From contig JSYX01000773.1 of assembly GCA_000787465.1 (NCBI GenBank), forward strand, positions 1-13,426: a DNA stretch of 13,426 bases. The letters run 5' to 3'. The position numbers and the translations under genes are program-made. Origin of the DNA: Thermomucor indicae-seudaticae. Lineage: Eukaryota; Mucoromycota; Mucoromycetes; Mucorales; Lichtheimiaceae. Under the pieces are notes generated by a model. The model had not been told where the DNA came from. It made no database searches and saw only the letters and a program-made list of their open reading frames with translations. This document shows, piece after piece, positions 1 through 9,762 of this stretch. Numbering within the stretch: the stretch's first letter is position 1; every line of letters starts with the position of its first letter.

Positions 1-1
1 A

Positions 2-175
2 AGAAGAAAAGAAGATATGGTTGCTTCCGCTCTTATATACGCATCGAAAGATGTGACGCGTCATATTGGGGACTTGTCCAACAGCAGGAGGCAACATTCC
101 ATGTATGCTACGATTGGTTCGATTATTGTCATGGACACCCGTGATAAGGATGGATTGGAGTTTCTCTATCGATGA
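2..175 (+). CDS. partial unidentified open frame at the left edge
   Basis: A frame open from the window edge contains ATG at 17-19 and ends at TGA 173-175, giving at least 52 residues after the ATG. The composition looks protein-like: the N-terminal part carries YASKDVTRHIGDL and the end carries IIVMDTRDKDGLEFLYR. I do not recognise a family. It may be the last exon of a gene lying mostly to the left, a remnant, or chance. An overlapping frame ending at 144 is also open from the edge, so the coding frame is not certain. Confidence 0.22.
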   Translation, partial: RRKEDMVASALIYASKDVTRHIGDLSNSRRQHSMYATIGSIIVMDTRDKDGLEFLYR

Positions 176-609
176 AAGGCACCCGGTCGGTTGCGCTTGC
201 TCTTTGACTGGTTCATATACATTAGCACGTCATACAAAAATACGCAAGCTTGCTGTCACCTTATCGAAAAACGCGCTGACTAAAGGAGTGAAAAACGTGG
301 CAAGTGATGTCAATCTATGAGTCTACTCTGTCCAGGTGCTTGGTAAGAACGCAGGCTCCTTTCGCCTCCTATGGAAAAGCTACCCTCTTGAAGAGCTCAC
401 TTGGGGACCAGTCGGGAACCTCGCGTCCTCCATTATTCTTTGCGAGTTCGACGCGGCACGGGGCCGTATACAAACAACGACACGTAGCCGTGGTGCGAAA
501 AAGCAGTAAAAATATAATCGAAACTTTTCATTACTCTCTACTTTTCTCTTGACTAATGAACAATCTCTGTGTTGAGAAATTGTATGAGGTGAGGAAGCGT
601 ATGGCTCGC
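176..609. other. non-coding or unassigned stretch
   Basis: I see no convincing gene, tRNA or repeat here. The open frames on either strand are short, lack recognisable motifs and have no splice-compatible partners. The stretch separates the partial frame at the left edge from the decayed gene on the minus strand. Confidence 0.4.
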
Positions 610-1271
610 TTACAATAAGATGATCCGCGACTGATCCACGACAACACGTTCAAGTCCATAGACCACGAAATCAAGAATACGATCCAAGCTGCACGCAGCA
701 AACCCAAGGCTACGGCAATATATTTTAAGGTACACACACAGTGAAGCAAACTCATTTTAAAGGCGCAAAGCATTGTAAACCTGTGCGCGAAAACACTCTT
801 CCATGACCGCAAATGCTTTGACCAAGTAGCGCATAGCAAATCAAAGAGAATTCGCTAAAAGATCTGCCACAAATGCCAATTGCAAGAAGAAATCCTGTAA
901 GAATAAAATTCACATACATGAGTAATCTGTCGGCTTTCGTGGTGTGTATTGTATAGCATCAGGTACCGAAAGAGAGTTATCCCGGTGAGTACCGCCGTGA
1001 CCACGACCTCTACGAGTTTGATTGCGCTGCATATCAGAAACTTGCTGGTGCATTTCAGCAACCTGCTGGCGCAACTCGTCTAACCCTTCGCTCACACGAG
1101 CGTTAGTCTCTCTGAGTCCGCTGATATCAACCTGGGCATGCACCAGTTGCAGTGCCTGGTCTTGAGGGTCTCGGGGTTGGGTGCATCCGGTCTCGAGAGT
1201 CCAAGTCCAGAGCGTCTCGCCGGGGCAGAAGCATTGCTGAGGTAATACTGGGTGTTTTGGTTTGGGTTCAT
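610..1271 (-). pseudogene. decayed coiled-coil gene, possibly gag-like, with frameshift and stops
   Basis: Reading the minus strand, ATG at 1271-1269 opens a frame beginning MNPNQNTQYYLSNASAPARR. Near 1170 the protein-like reading moves to the adjacent frame, consistent with a one-base loss. It continues as a hydrophilic coiled coil (LRETNARVSEGLDELRQQVA) followed by a basic RRGRG patch. A good intron (GTATGT donor at 917, GCAG acceptor at 864, 54 nt) joins it in frame to a second part containing VKAFAVMEECFRAQVYNALR, then a Leu/Val-rich segment. This second part is broken by TGA at 841-843 and TAA at 757-759, and the frame ends at TAA 610-612. One frameshift and two stops point to a dead gene. 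An N-terminal coiled coil with a basic patch recalls gag-type proteins, but I find no zinc knuckle, protease or reverse transcriptase, so an unidentified lineage-specific family is equally possible. Confidence 0.4.
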
Positions 1272-2133
1272 TTTTTCTGGTAAAGAAGTAAAGTAGCGGG
1301 AAATGCGGGAGGCCTTAGTTCGACTTGCGAATGACGTACAAAGGAGTCGCTCGAATTACACGAGCCATGTTGCTCCACTCACGACTACGGCGCCTAACAG
1401 GTGCTCAATTGCATGACTATGGTATATATATATTATTACTATCTACTACATCCGAGCTTATAGATATGACTCTATCAGTTTGATTTCCATATCCATTATC
1501 CTGATGCGTGAGTACGGCCAAGTGGCTCCAAACTTGGTTTGAAGGTCTGTTGTTTCCATACCGAATTTACTGACTGAAAACGTTACTTTCCCGGTACTGG
1601 AATGCAGCTGGGATAGTTAATAGAACAGTCAGTAAAGGAGTGGTTAGGTGAGCAGCCAGGTGCAGACAGGTAGACAAAAGTCGAATAGCTTGTCCATTGC
1701 CGTATGACAGAGGAGCTCAAAGTCCAGAGGCTATTATGTGTAGTGCATCAGGCAAAACAGGTTTGTCCAAGTTTACAGCGACCATTGTCAATAACTGTCC
1801 GCATTACTATGCGCGTAAGCTACAGAAGTCTATTGAAAGTCTTCATTCAGACGTCTGCTCACTGGGCTTATCCGAAAACCGTAAAGCTTGCTCAGACCTG
1901 GATCAAAGAAAAATAAAACGGGACCATTCTAAATACGAAAGCCATAGCGTAATAAAGGTCGGCTGTCTTTGCCATATGGGGAAAAGAAAGCAACAGAAAA
2001 GTTTCTTGTCTGCACGACAATAATGAAATTGCAAAGTTTACTGTTATTTTGGTTTACACAATCATTATGTACATATCATCATACTCTAAGAGAAAGCCGA
2101 AAGGCTATACAAGAGATATAGTAAAACAAAGGA
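1272..2133. other. unassigned stretch between decayed gene and proton-pump gene
   Basis: No convincing gene is visible. A plus-strand frame of about 108 codons at 1697-2023 has no recognisable motif. A short AT microsatellite lies near 1422-1434. The right part is the 3' flank of the proton-pump gene; no canonical AATAAA was seen just after its stop. Confidence 0.4.
1566..1636. repeat. 11-bp perfect inverted repeat with 49-bp spacer
   Basis: TTTACTGACTG at 1566-1576 is the exact reverse complement of CAGTCAGTAAA at 1626-1636. No target-site duplication is visible outside the arms. It could be a tiny terminal-inverted-repeat element, a hairpin, or chance. Confidence 0.35.
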
Positions 2134-5100
2134 CTAGGACTGCGCTTGTCCGCTCAGTACTTGAGAAGCGTGGTTTGTCTGCAAAAAGAAATAAAGTGAG
2201 TTACACCGTAATAAACCAAGGGGTTTGCAGCACAAAGTTAGTTACCTGAACAGAAGAGAAACGGCGCATTTCGTGAGGATCCATAGACAACTTCTTGTTA
2301 AGACCCAGAAGTCGGCGGCCAAAGTTTCTGGGACGTTCCAAAGCACGCAGAGATCGAGTGCGGTTGGCGTAGTAGCGAGCAGACGCCGATCCTGAAACAA
2401 CAGATGAACGCCGCGAGCGAGGTCCCGCATCCGGAAGAGGCGCTTTCGTCTTGGGGCGGAATATGCGCTGCATACCAAACTTGATAAAGTCCAATGGCGG
2501 GAACCATACAAAGTTCCATACCCAAGCAATACCAGCCCAACTCCAGCCGCATCCTTGAATGTTGGTGAAGCCCCAGTTGGCGTAGACAGCAATACAGGTA
2601 GCCACAACCTGGGCAACAACGAACGCGCACATCAAGAGAGTCGAAGGTCTCTCCATGAAGAAGAAACCGTGGGAACGAGTGACGAAAATCAGTGCTTGTG
2701 AAATCGACGCCACTTGGAGATAGATCACCGAGTGAAGCACTGGGTCGTTCACGTCGTCAAAAGAACTGACGCCAAACTTGCTCTGGAAGAAGTCTGTCTT
2801 GTACGCAACCGAGAGGAACGCAATCGTGGAGGCAGCAAGGTAGAGACCGTAGACGATGGCATACGAAAAGATCTCAAACAGATTCCAGCTGTCTGGGAAC
2901 GGCGAGGGTCGTACACGGTCCTTGGAAATGGTCATGATGGTGCCGTCATTAATTACCGCAATAATCAGAACCAGGAAAGGCGGGAAGTCGAATTTGTACG
3001 CAAAGCACATGATGGAGAAACCAACCACGATACGGATTGTGACAGAACATGTATAGATCGAGTAGTTGCGCATACGCTGGAAGATACGACGGGAGTGGAT
3101 AAGTGCTTCAATGATCACTGATAAACCAGGCTCCGTCAAGACGATATCAGCCGCCGATCTAGCTGCATCTGACGCATCCGCAACAGCAACACCAACGTTG
3201 GACTTGGAAAGTGCCGGGGCATCGTTTACACCGTCGCCGGTCATGGCGCACATGTGGCCCATTGCCTGGAGTCGCTCCACAATCTCGTACTTGTGCTCAG
3301 GATACACGCCAGCAAAACCGTCCGCCATCAGTACCAGCTCGTCGACAGACGAATAACCCGATCCAGGTGGGGGCCCTTCCTTGAGCGCCTTGGACAAGAA
3401 CATGTTATCACCCATACCGAGACGACGACCAGTTTCTTTGGCAATAGCAAGCTGATCACCAGTAATCATCTTGACTTGAACACCAAGGGCAATAGCGCGC
3501 TCGATCGTTTCCTTCGTATCCGAACGTGGCGGGTCATAGATGGGCAACAGACCAATGAGACGGAAGCCAAGACCTTCACCTTCAGGGTCACCGCTGGGGA
3601 CTTCATCGACGGCGACAGCCAGGGAACGGAGACCACGGCGTGCGAATTCGTCCACATCATCATCAAGCTGCTTGATCTGTTCCTCTGTCTTGTCACGAGT
3701 GCAAAGGTCCATGATAAAGGCAGACATGCCCTTGGTTGCGCGCAGCACCTTGCCATCCGATTTGCGTCTGTAGGTGATCTCGGTACGCTTGTTGACAGGG
3801 TTGAATGGCTTGAAGTCGAGCTCCTCGATGCCTTCGCGAGCCATCTTGGGGTCCGGCAAAGAGTTGACAATGCAGAAGTCGATGGCGTCTTGGTTCTCGG
3901 TTCTCGAGGCGTAACCCGCGATGAGTAGGATCTCATCAATATCAAATTCGGCATATTTCTTGACCGTGGGCTTATCAACAATAAGTTTGTTGAGGGTCAG
4001 GGTACCCGTCTTGTCCGAGCACAGAATGGTTACAGCAGCCATTTCCTCAATTGCCGTGATTCTGGTGACGATAGCCTTGTGCTCAGCCAATTGCTTAGCG
4101 CCGATGGCAAGTGTAACAGAGAGCACCGTGGGCATAGCGATGGGAATACCACCAATGAGCAAGACCAAAAGGTTGTCAATACCACGGCGATAGTCGTAGC
4201 GGTAAGCAGCGTACATGACCAAGATTTCGACCACCAAGAAGATACCGATGCTGCACAAGCAAAAGTTACCAATGTGGGCAAGGATCGTTTGCAAGTGACC
4301 CATATCGTCTCCAGCTTCTCCCACGAGCTTGGCCGCACGACCAAAGAAGGTATTCAAGCCGGTACCGATGACCACAGCCTCAGCCTCTCCTTGCTTGACA
4401 GTGGATCCTGAGAATACTTCATCACCAGCTTCCTTGCCGACAGGAAGTGATTCACCAGTCAAGGCAGCTTGGTCGATGGAAACAGCACCATGAGCAGTAA
4501 TAAGACGTCCATCGGCGGGCACAACGTCACCAAGCTTGATGCTAATGATATCGCCAGGCACTAAACCAGCAGCTTCCATGGTTTTCCATTCGCCGTTGCG
4601 CTTGACCTTGCATTCTGGTGCAAGTGCGTCCATAAGGGCCTTGACAGCATTGCCAGCCTGGCGTTCCTCAAGAAAACCGATAACAGAGTTGGCAAGCAGC
4701 AAAAGGACGATACCAACAAAGTCTGGCCAGTCTGGAGGACGACCTTCACCGTTCGAGAGAGCGATAGCCACGATAGCTGCAGCTTCCATAACCCAGGAGA
4801 GTGGATTCCACATGAAGCCGAGGAACTGCAGGATAGGGTTGATTTCCTTTTGCTCAATCTTATTGTAGCCAAACTTTTCGATACGTGCCGCGGCTTCCTC
4901 TTCAGTAAGACCCTGTGGGCTTGTTCTAGAAAAACGTAGCACTGTATGAGATCATACCGTTCCAAGTATATATTATGAGAAAGGAAAAAGAAACTTACTG
5001 TAAGAGGGTGAAGACATCACCAGGTTCCATAGTCGACATATCGTACTTGTCCTTGTCATAAAGTTCCTCAACCGTCAAGGTCTTCATGTCTGGAAGAGCC

Positions 5101-5207
5101 TCGGTTCGTTTGGTTGTAGTCTCGATTTTTTCCTCCATAATGATAGCCTCAGACTCGACCTCGGTCGGCGGCTGCTTCTTCTCCGCGTTGGGATCGTCGG
5201 AAGTCAT
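2134..5207 (-). CDS. pma1: plasma-membrane H+-exporting P-type (P3A) ATPase
   Basis: The pump exports protons across the plasma membrane using ATP, setting the gradient for nutrient uptake and cytosolic pH. Exons are 5207-4999, 4925-2246 and 2178-2134, joining to 977 residues. The ATG at 5207 has a CACA context; introns are 73 and 67 nt. Visible motifs: LTGES actuator loop (about 225-229), CSDKTGTLT with phosphorylated Asp374, MITGDQ, and hinge [10 protein letters not shown] (about 633-642). Membrane helix 2 carries Asn149, matching the plant pump's proton-gating Asn, and helix 6 carries NDGT with Asp730, the proton-binding Asp. Ten membrane helices are predicted by eye. The nucleotide-site KGAP motif reads KGMS (468-471). 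A C-terminal tail (about 893-977), rich in Arg and Ser with RRFSS at 957-961, is probably autoinhibitory and phosphorylated. A nearer acceptor (CATACAG) would give an immediate stop, so CTAG at 4926 is chosen. Family and integrity are very secure. Confidence 0.96.
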
Positions 5208-5329
5208 TGTGCGAGAAAGGGGATCAGATCACTCACTCTATAGAGTCTTTAGACTAGACGATAGCCTAAAGAAGAGAAAAGTGAGCGAAATAGAAAAGTT
5301 CAACAGTGAAAAGGAAAAAAGGCGCACAG

Positions 5330-5339
5330 CCTTTTTATA
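5330..5339 (-). promoter_or_regulatory. TATA box of the proton-pump gene
   Basis: TATAAAAAGG on the minus strand lies about 122 bp before the pump's ATG, with pyrimidine-rich DNA between. The position fits a strongly expressed fungal gene. Promoter function is inferred. Confidence 0.5.
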
Positions 5340-5972
5340 TGTGATGGGAAATTATTGTAAAACTTTTCCCGAATATGTTCCCCTCTCACACTCATGTTTC
5401 AAAAGGACGATCGTTCAATTTTGTACAATTCGCCAAATATGGACGTTTTTCTCTGTATCACTTCTGTATTACAAAACTGCGAAAACGCAAGATTTGCTCA
5501 CCTGACCCCACACGTGTTTAGTGGCAAATCTAAACAGAAAACAGCTCGTGGACTCAGGTATTAGAATCTGTTTCGGGAATAAAGGAGTGTTATAGTCCTT
5601 ACATAAAAGAAACAGGTTCTTGGAGCGCCCACAGGAAGAAACAATTTCCCATTGCTGAAACTTGCTCCATCTCATCCATTACACAAATCGGTAATCTCCT
5701 TCTTTTTTGTGCCAAGTCTTTTTTCACAGCGATTTTTTTTCACCTCACTAGTTATTAGCTCGGCCGGGATCAGATCAAGGCTGCACAAAAGTATGGGACC
5801 AGTCTGGAAAAATGGTTATAGCGCTCCCTCTCTATCGGGCTTAATCGGATTTATCGCTTCTTGCAGTCTGTCCCTCCTATTGTAAGCTGTTTGACTAGAG
5901 TAAAGTGACCGAAATCCTGTACAGAGTCTTCCCAAAAGCCACGTGGAGAAACAACCATTTATTCAACAGATC
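5340..5972. other. pump upstream region and 3' flank of the small candidate gene
   Basis: No gene is recognised. The stretch contains T- and C-rich runs, notably about 5690-5755, and the open frames look random. It probably holds upstream elements of the proton-pump gene. Minus-strand AATAAA at 5958-5963 is assigned to the adjacent small candidate gene. Confidence 0.35.
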
Positions 5973-6415
5973 CTACACGCATAAAGGACATTTTTCTCCT
6001 GATTTGCTAGTGATGTCCTTTGGTTTCTTTGTCGACTCCGCGTGGATTTGCAAAAGCAGTTGAAGATCAAGGTTCTTTTGTGCTTGGGAGGGCTTGACAA
6101 GCGTCACGCACTGCACATCTGTTTCAACTATCAGTTCGACCACAACGTACTGTGCTGCGGGAAATGAGTTATGCCCCGAAGACGTTGTGCCTGCTTTCTG
6201 TGACACCGGGTCATAAATCGTGATTATATTGGAAGTTTAAGCATAATGGTAAGCTTTATAAAAGCCAGTCAAACGTCATGTAATATGCACAATTCTGTAA
6301 AGCTTGCATTAACACCTTTTTCCTTCCATAAGAGGGTCAAGCAGCATGGATTTTTGCATGAGACAGTGAGACAGTCACGCAGAATCGTCCTCCACCAGGA
6401 AACTTGCCTCGTCAT
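5973..6415 (-). CDS. small candidate gene, possibly TEN1-like, exon structure unresolved
   Basis: A minus-strand frame ending at TAG 5973-5975 is strongly protein-like over its last 85 or so residues. It includes IITIYDPVSQKAG, YVVVELIVETDVQ and CVTLVKPSQAQ, and ends EKCPLCV. AATAAA follows 10 bp after the stop (5963-5958), supporting a real transcript end. This part has no in-frame ATG and is closed upstream by a TAA near 6238. One workable model starts at ATG 6415, ends exon 1 at 6275 before GTTTGA, and resumes at 6197 after CACAG, giving about 121 residues; it discards the YDP segment. The alternative is a one-base frameshift near 6240. The order YD, then C..LV.P..AQ, then a hydrophobic strand loosely resembles the telomere-capping OB-fold protein TEN1 as I remember it. 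The assignment is weak. Confidence 0.33.
6257..6264 (+). promoter_or_regulatory. TATA box, near-palindromic, possibly bidirectional
   Basis: TATAAAAG lies 202 bp before the ATG of the deubiquitinase gene. It sits in CTTTATAAAAG, so the minus strand also reads TATAAAG and could serve the divergent small candidate gene. Function is inferred from sequence only. Confidence 0.35.
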
Positions 6416-6465
6416 TTCGAAAGTTTAATCTTGGCAATCTACTTGAAACCGAACTCGGATAATTC

Positions 6466-9400
6466 ATGGAAGAGAATGAAGAAATTATCGACATTGGGGA
6501 TGACGAGGTTGTCGAAGGAGCAATACAAGCCGTAAACCTTACACCACACGAGCAGCCACCGTAAGTTCGACAATGCTTTTGCTCCGCACTTGCCTAAATC
6601 CAGTTGGAGCAATGACGCGTTTGTTTTGCTTCCAGGAACGAGGTTTCCGAGCAGTCAAACGAGGCTTTTGAAACTGCTTCTGACGTTCAAGCTTCCGAAT
6701 CAGTAAGTGTCTGAGCAATCGAGCCGGTTTAAGGAATACTGACCCGTTGTGCTTTGCAGTACCACTTTCAAGACATGGATGACGAGTCACGGATATTAAT
6801 TGAACAAATGCTTGCTGAAGAAGAATATTACTACGGAAGAGATACTCTTTCGACGCTTCCATCCGCAACAAAATCAAAGACAACCGGAAAGCGCAAAAAG
6901 AGAACCAAAGATATGCAATCCCCAGCCAAAAAGCTAAAATCGGAAGGTTTGGCCTTGAACCACTTCACATATTGTACCCTAATTGACCACGACTATTTCC
7001 CAGGTTCAACAGTATCCTCAGCAGCTCTCCCATCGCATAAAACTCGGTGGACCGAATCTGAAGACAGCTTGTTACGTGCGGCTATCGATGAATATGGATA
7101 CGGTAATTGGAAGAAAATTGCAGCGCACGTGAAAACCAGAAACCCACTCCAATGCAAAAACCGGGCCCGGCACTGGGTATTGACCGAGGAAGTAGGCTAC
7201 AGCTATCACATTGTTAACATATCATCATTTGATTTAAACATTCAATTTGTTAGCTCCAAAAGCAACCTGTTTCCGCTCCAAAAACCACGAGAACCGCCAT
7301 CCCCAACAACAACCAACCGATAGTGGACCATCGTGTGGATTCTGGAAGTACTGCTGTTGAAGAAAATGATGAGAGCGATGAAATTTCAGTTGAGGACGGA
7401 GATGATACACCGGCATTCTCAAACGAACCGTTACCCGCTATTGACCCGTCCAATATTGGCATACCTGAAGTCGATGTTACGACTGAACCAAATGATGGAA
7501 CACCTAGTGATCACACGTTTGTCGAAGTCAAAGATAATAATGAAGTACCAGCCAATGAAGCGAACCGTGACATAGCAGTTACAGAAGAAATAGTCGAAAA
7601 ACGAACTTCACCTCAAATCCTTGGAAATAGCAACGTTCCACTGCGGGAGCAAAGCTATTCCATGTCTGACGGCCATGTGCTTAAACACGAGTCACCGCAA
7701 AATACGACCTTAGCGATGAACGAACCTGTCAGAGTCTTACTTAACCAGGAAGCTCCTACGGCTTCTGACATACTGGGCAATAATCCTCAGGAAATTACGC
7801 CGTACGATATCGATTATGGAAAGTCACACAGTAACTCAGCGACAGCCATGCAAGAAGAAACGTCAGAAATTGTATGTAGATATTCTCCATCTTCGAAGTT
7901 GCAACGAATCAAGTTAACTTTGCCATGTTTCCAGCATTTTGATAGGAACACTATTTCTGAAGAGGAGAAAAGTAGCAACCCGGAATGGTTCCAGAACAAG
8001 CAGTCAAAAACGCCTGAACGATACCTAAAGATCCGCAACCATATCCTGGACAGCTGGAGAGCATGTCGTCCACGATACCTTACAAAAACCGCAGCGCGAA
8101 GGAATCTCCGAGATTGTGGAGACGTTAATGCTATTGGTCGAGTACATGCTTACTTGGAAAGTATTGGTGCAATCAACGTAAACTGCGTGAACGATGCACC
8201 TAGACCGCCGAAAAGAGTAGCCCGAGAATTGGATGAGGAAGAGCCGCATAGCGAAATGTTTAGCGCTGCCGATCTTGTCATTGGATATGAAGGGTATGCT
8301 CGAACCAGGCGAACCTTTTGAGGAGGAACACTCAAACATCTAATTTAGACCGCGTAAACGACGGGTTCGAAACGAGCACGGTGAATGGTAATGGTAGTAT
8401 AGTCATGATCACGTTAAGCTATGAATCTAATATCTTGACAGGGTGGATCCAAGAGAGCTCGAAGGGAGAGTAATAGAGCACGGAAAGAAGCAAGGTAATT
8501 TGTTTCAGCTAAAATTTCTTTGACGTTTCATGACTTATACGTTTCAAATCAGAAGAGAAAGCGGCAAAGCCCAAACGAATAATAAAGAGACCACGGCACT
8601 ATAGTGGTGATGATGATTTTGGGCGGGGTTACGATCCGTTTCGTTTGGTTCCTCTGGAGCATTATGACGAAGAGTACTCTGCACCCTTCCTTGTGGAGGT
8701 CACGAGTGATGCATTGGTATGAGGCATGCTTTGTTTTTGTTTACGGCACTGAGCTCATAGTCAGTCTATGTCAGCTGATAATGGATTTCCATTCACATTT
8801 GGCGCACACTGAAATCATTGGTCTTCTCGGGGGAAAGTTTTATGACAAACAAGACGTGAAAGTCCTGAAGATTGAATCTGTCTTTCCTTGCAAAAGTACA
8901 AGTACTGGCATTCAGGTACCAAGTGTTATTCTAATAACACTTGCATAGCGCTCGTGTATCACTTAACCGTTATTCCTAGTGTGAAATGGACCCAGCATCT
9001 GAAATGAAGGCGAGAGAGGTTTTCGCGGAAAAGGGATACAGTGTAGTTGGATGGTATCATTCTCATCCCACGTTTGAGCCACATCCTAGCATACGGGATA
9101 TCGAAAACCAAACTTCGTACCAGGTATGCCCTGATACCTCAGAACAGGCGATCCTTATTGATCATTGCTCGAAGTATAGACCCTTTTTCGGCACGAAGAC
9201 ACAGGTGACGAGCCTTTCATCGGAGTGATCGTATCGCCATATGATCCAGAAGCGGAAAGCGAACATTCTAAAATACAATACTTGCATATAAGCCCTCGTT
9301 GGAACGAAACCCATCTTTTCCGTAAGCGACAGACGTGAAAGTTTAATAGGCCATAACGATATCTGACGCTGGTCACCCAGGAATACCCTATGCGTGTCGA

Positions 9401-9762
9401 AAGTCTGTGCAACAAAGCGAGCAGGTATCGCATGAAGTACTGGACCAATTCAGAAGTCTTATTGAAGAGTATAAAAATTACGAGCAGTGAGTGATATGTG
9501 ACAATATGGACTGCAAGGGCATCTTAATGACGCATTTCTCTTTAGTAAGGTGGATATGATGCATCCTTTTGGATCACAGACGCGACTCGATAAATTATTG
9601 GAGTCTCTCCGCGCGAACTTATTTTTGCCTGCCGATGATGTAACATTGTTCCTTGATCTGGTGCGGCGTTTGGTGGTGGAGGAGTTCGTGATCACGGTCG
9701 ACGCTGAGAAGAAGCCAGCTACAAAGACGCCATCGCAGAGCGAATCAGTGACTACAAGCTGA
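6466..9762 (+). CDS. MYSM1: MYSM1-like histone deubiquitinase (SANT, SWIRM, JAMM/MPN)
   Basis: A predicted nuclear metalloprotease removing ubiquitin from histone H2A. Exons: 6466-6560, 6636-6702, 6760-6946, 7004-7191, 7254-8293, 8349-8387, 8442-8494, 8553-8716, 8775-8915, 8980-9123, 9180-9321, 9381-9486, 9546-9762; total 2583 nt, 860 residues. An in-frame TAA directly precedes the ATG. The acidic N-terminus is followed by a SANT/Myb domain (about 131-175, WTESEDSLL to CKNRARHW), a low-complexity acidic linker, a SWIRM domain (about 410-492, beginning near NPEWF) and a JAMM domain. JAMM residues are complete: Glu624 in EIIGLLGG, His685 and His687 in GWYHSHP, Ser695 and Asp698. The joins ALLIMD and IQCEMDP match my memory of the animal protein, fixing those introns. 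Intron 3 (57 nt, divisible by three, no stop) is least certain; retention gives 879 residues. Family assignment is secure; substrate specificity is inferred. Confidence 0.92.

Noticed and set aside
895..917. GTATGTG to TTACAG as a 23-nt intron in the decayed gene
   Set aside because: Too short for spliceosomal removal; the 54-nt intron to GCAG at 864 keeps frame with the next part.
1160..1180. Programmed -1 frameshift in the gag-like frame
   Set aside because: No clear slippery heptamer is visible, the shift is near the N-terminus, and downstream in-frame stops already indicate decay.
3254..3928. 224-codon plus-strand open frame opposite the proton-pump gene
   Set aside because: It is antisense to a highly biased coding exon; the amino-acid string has no domain and several other antisense frames exist over the same exon.
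4942..4948. CATACAG as acceptor of the first pump intron
   Set aside because: Joining there to the GTAAGT donor gives a stop within six codons; CTAG at 4926 gives the conserved LLQT..GLTEEEA sequence.
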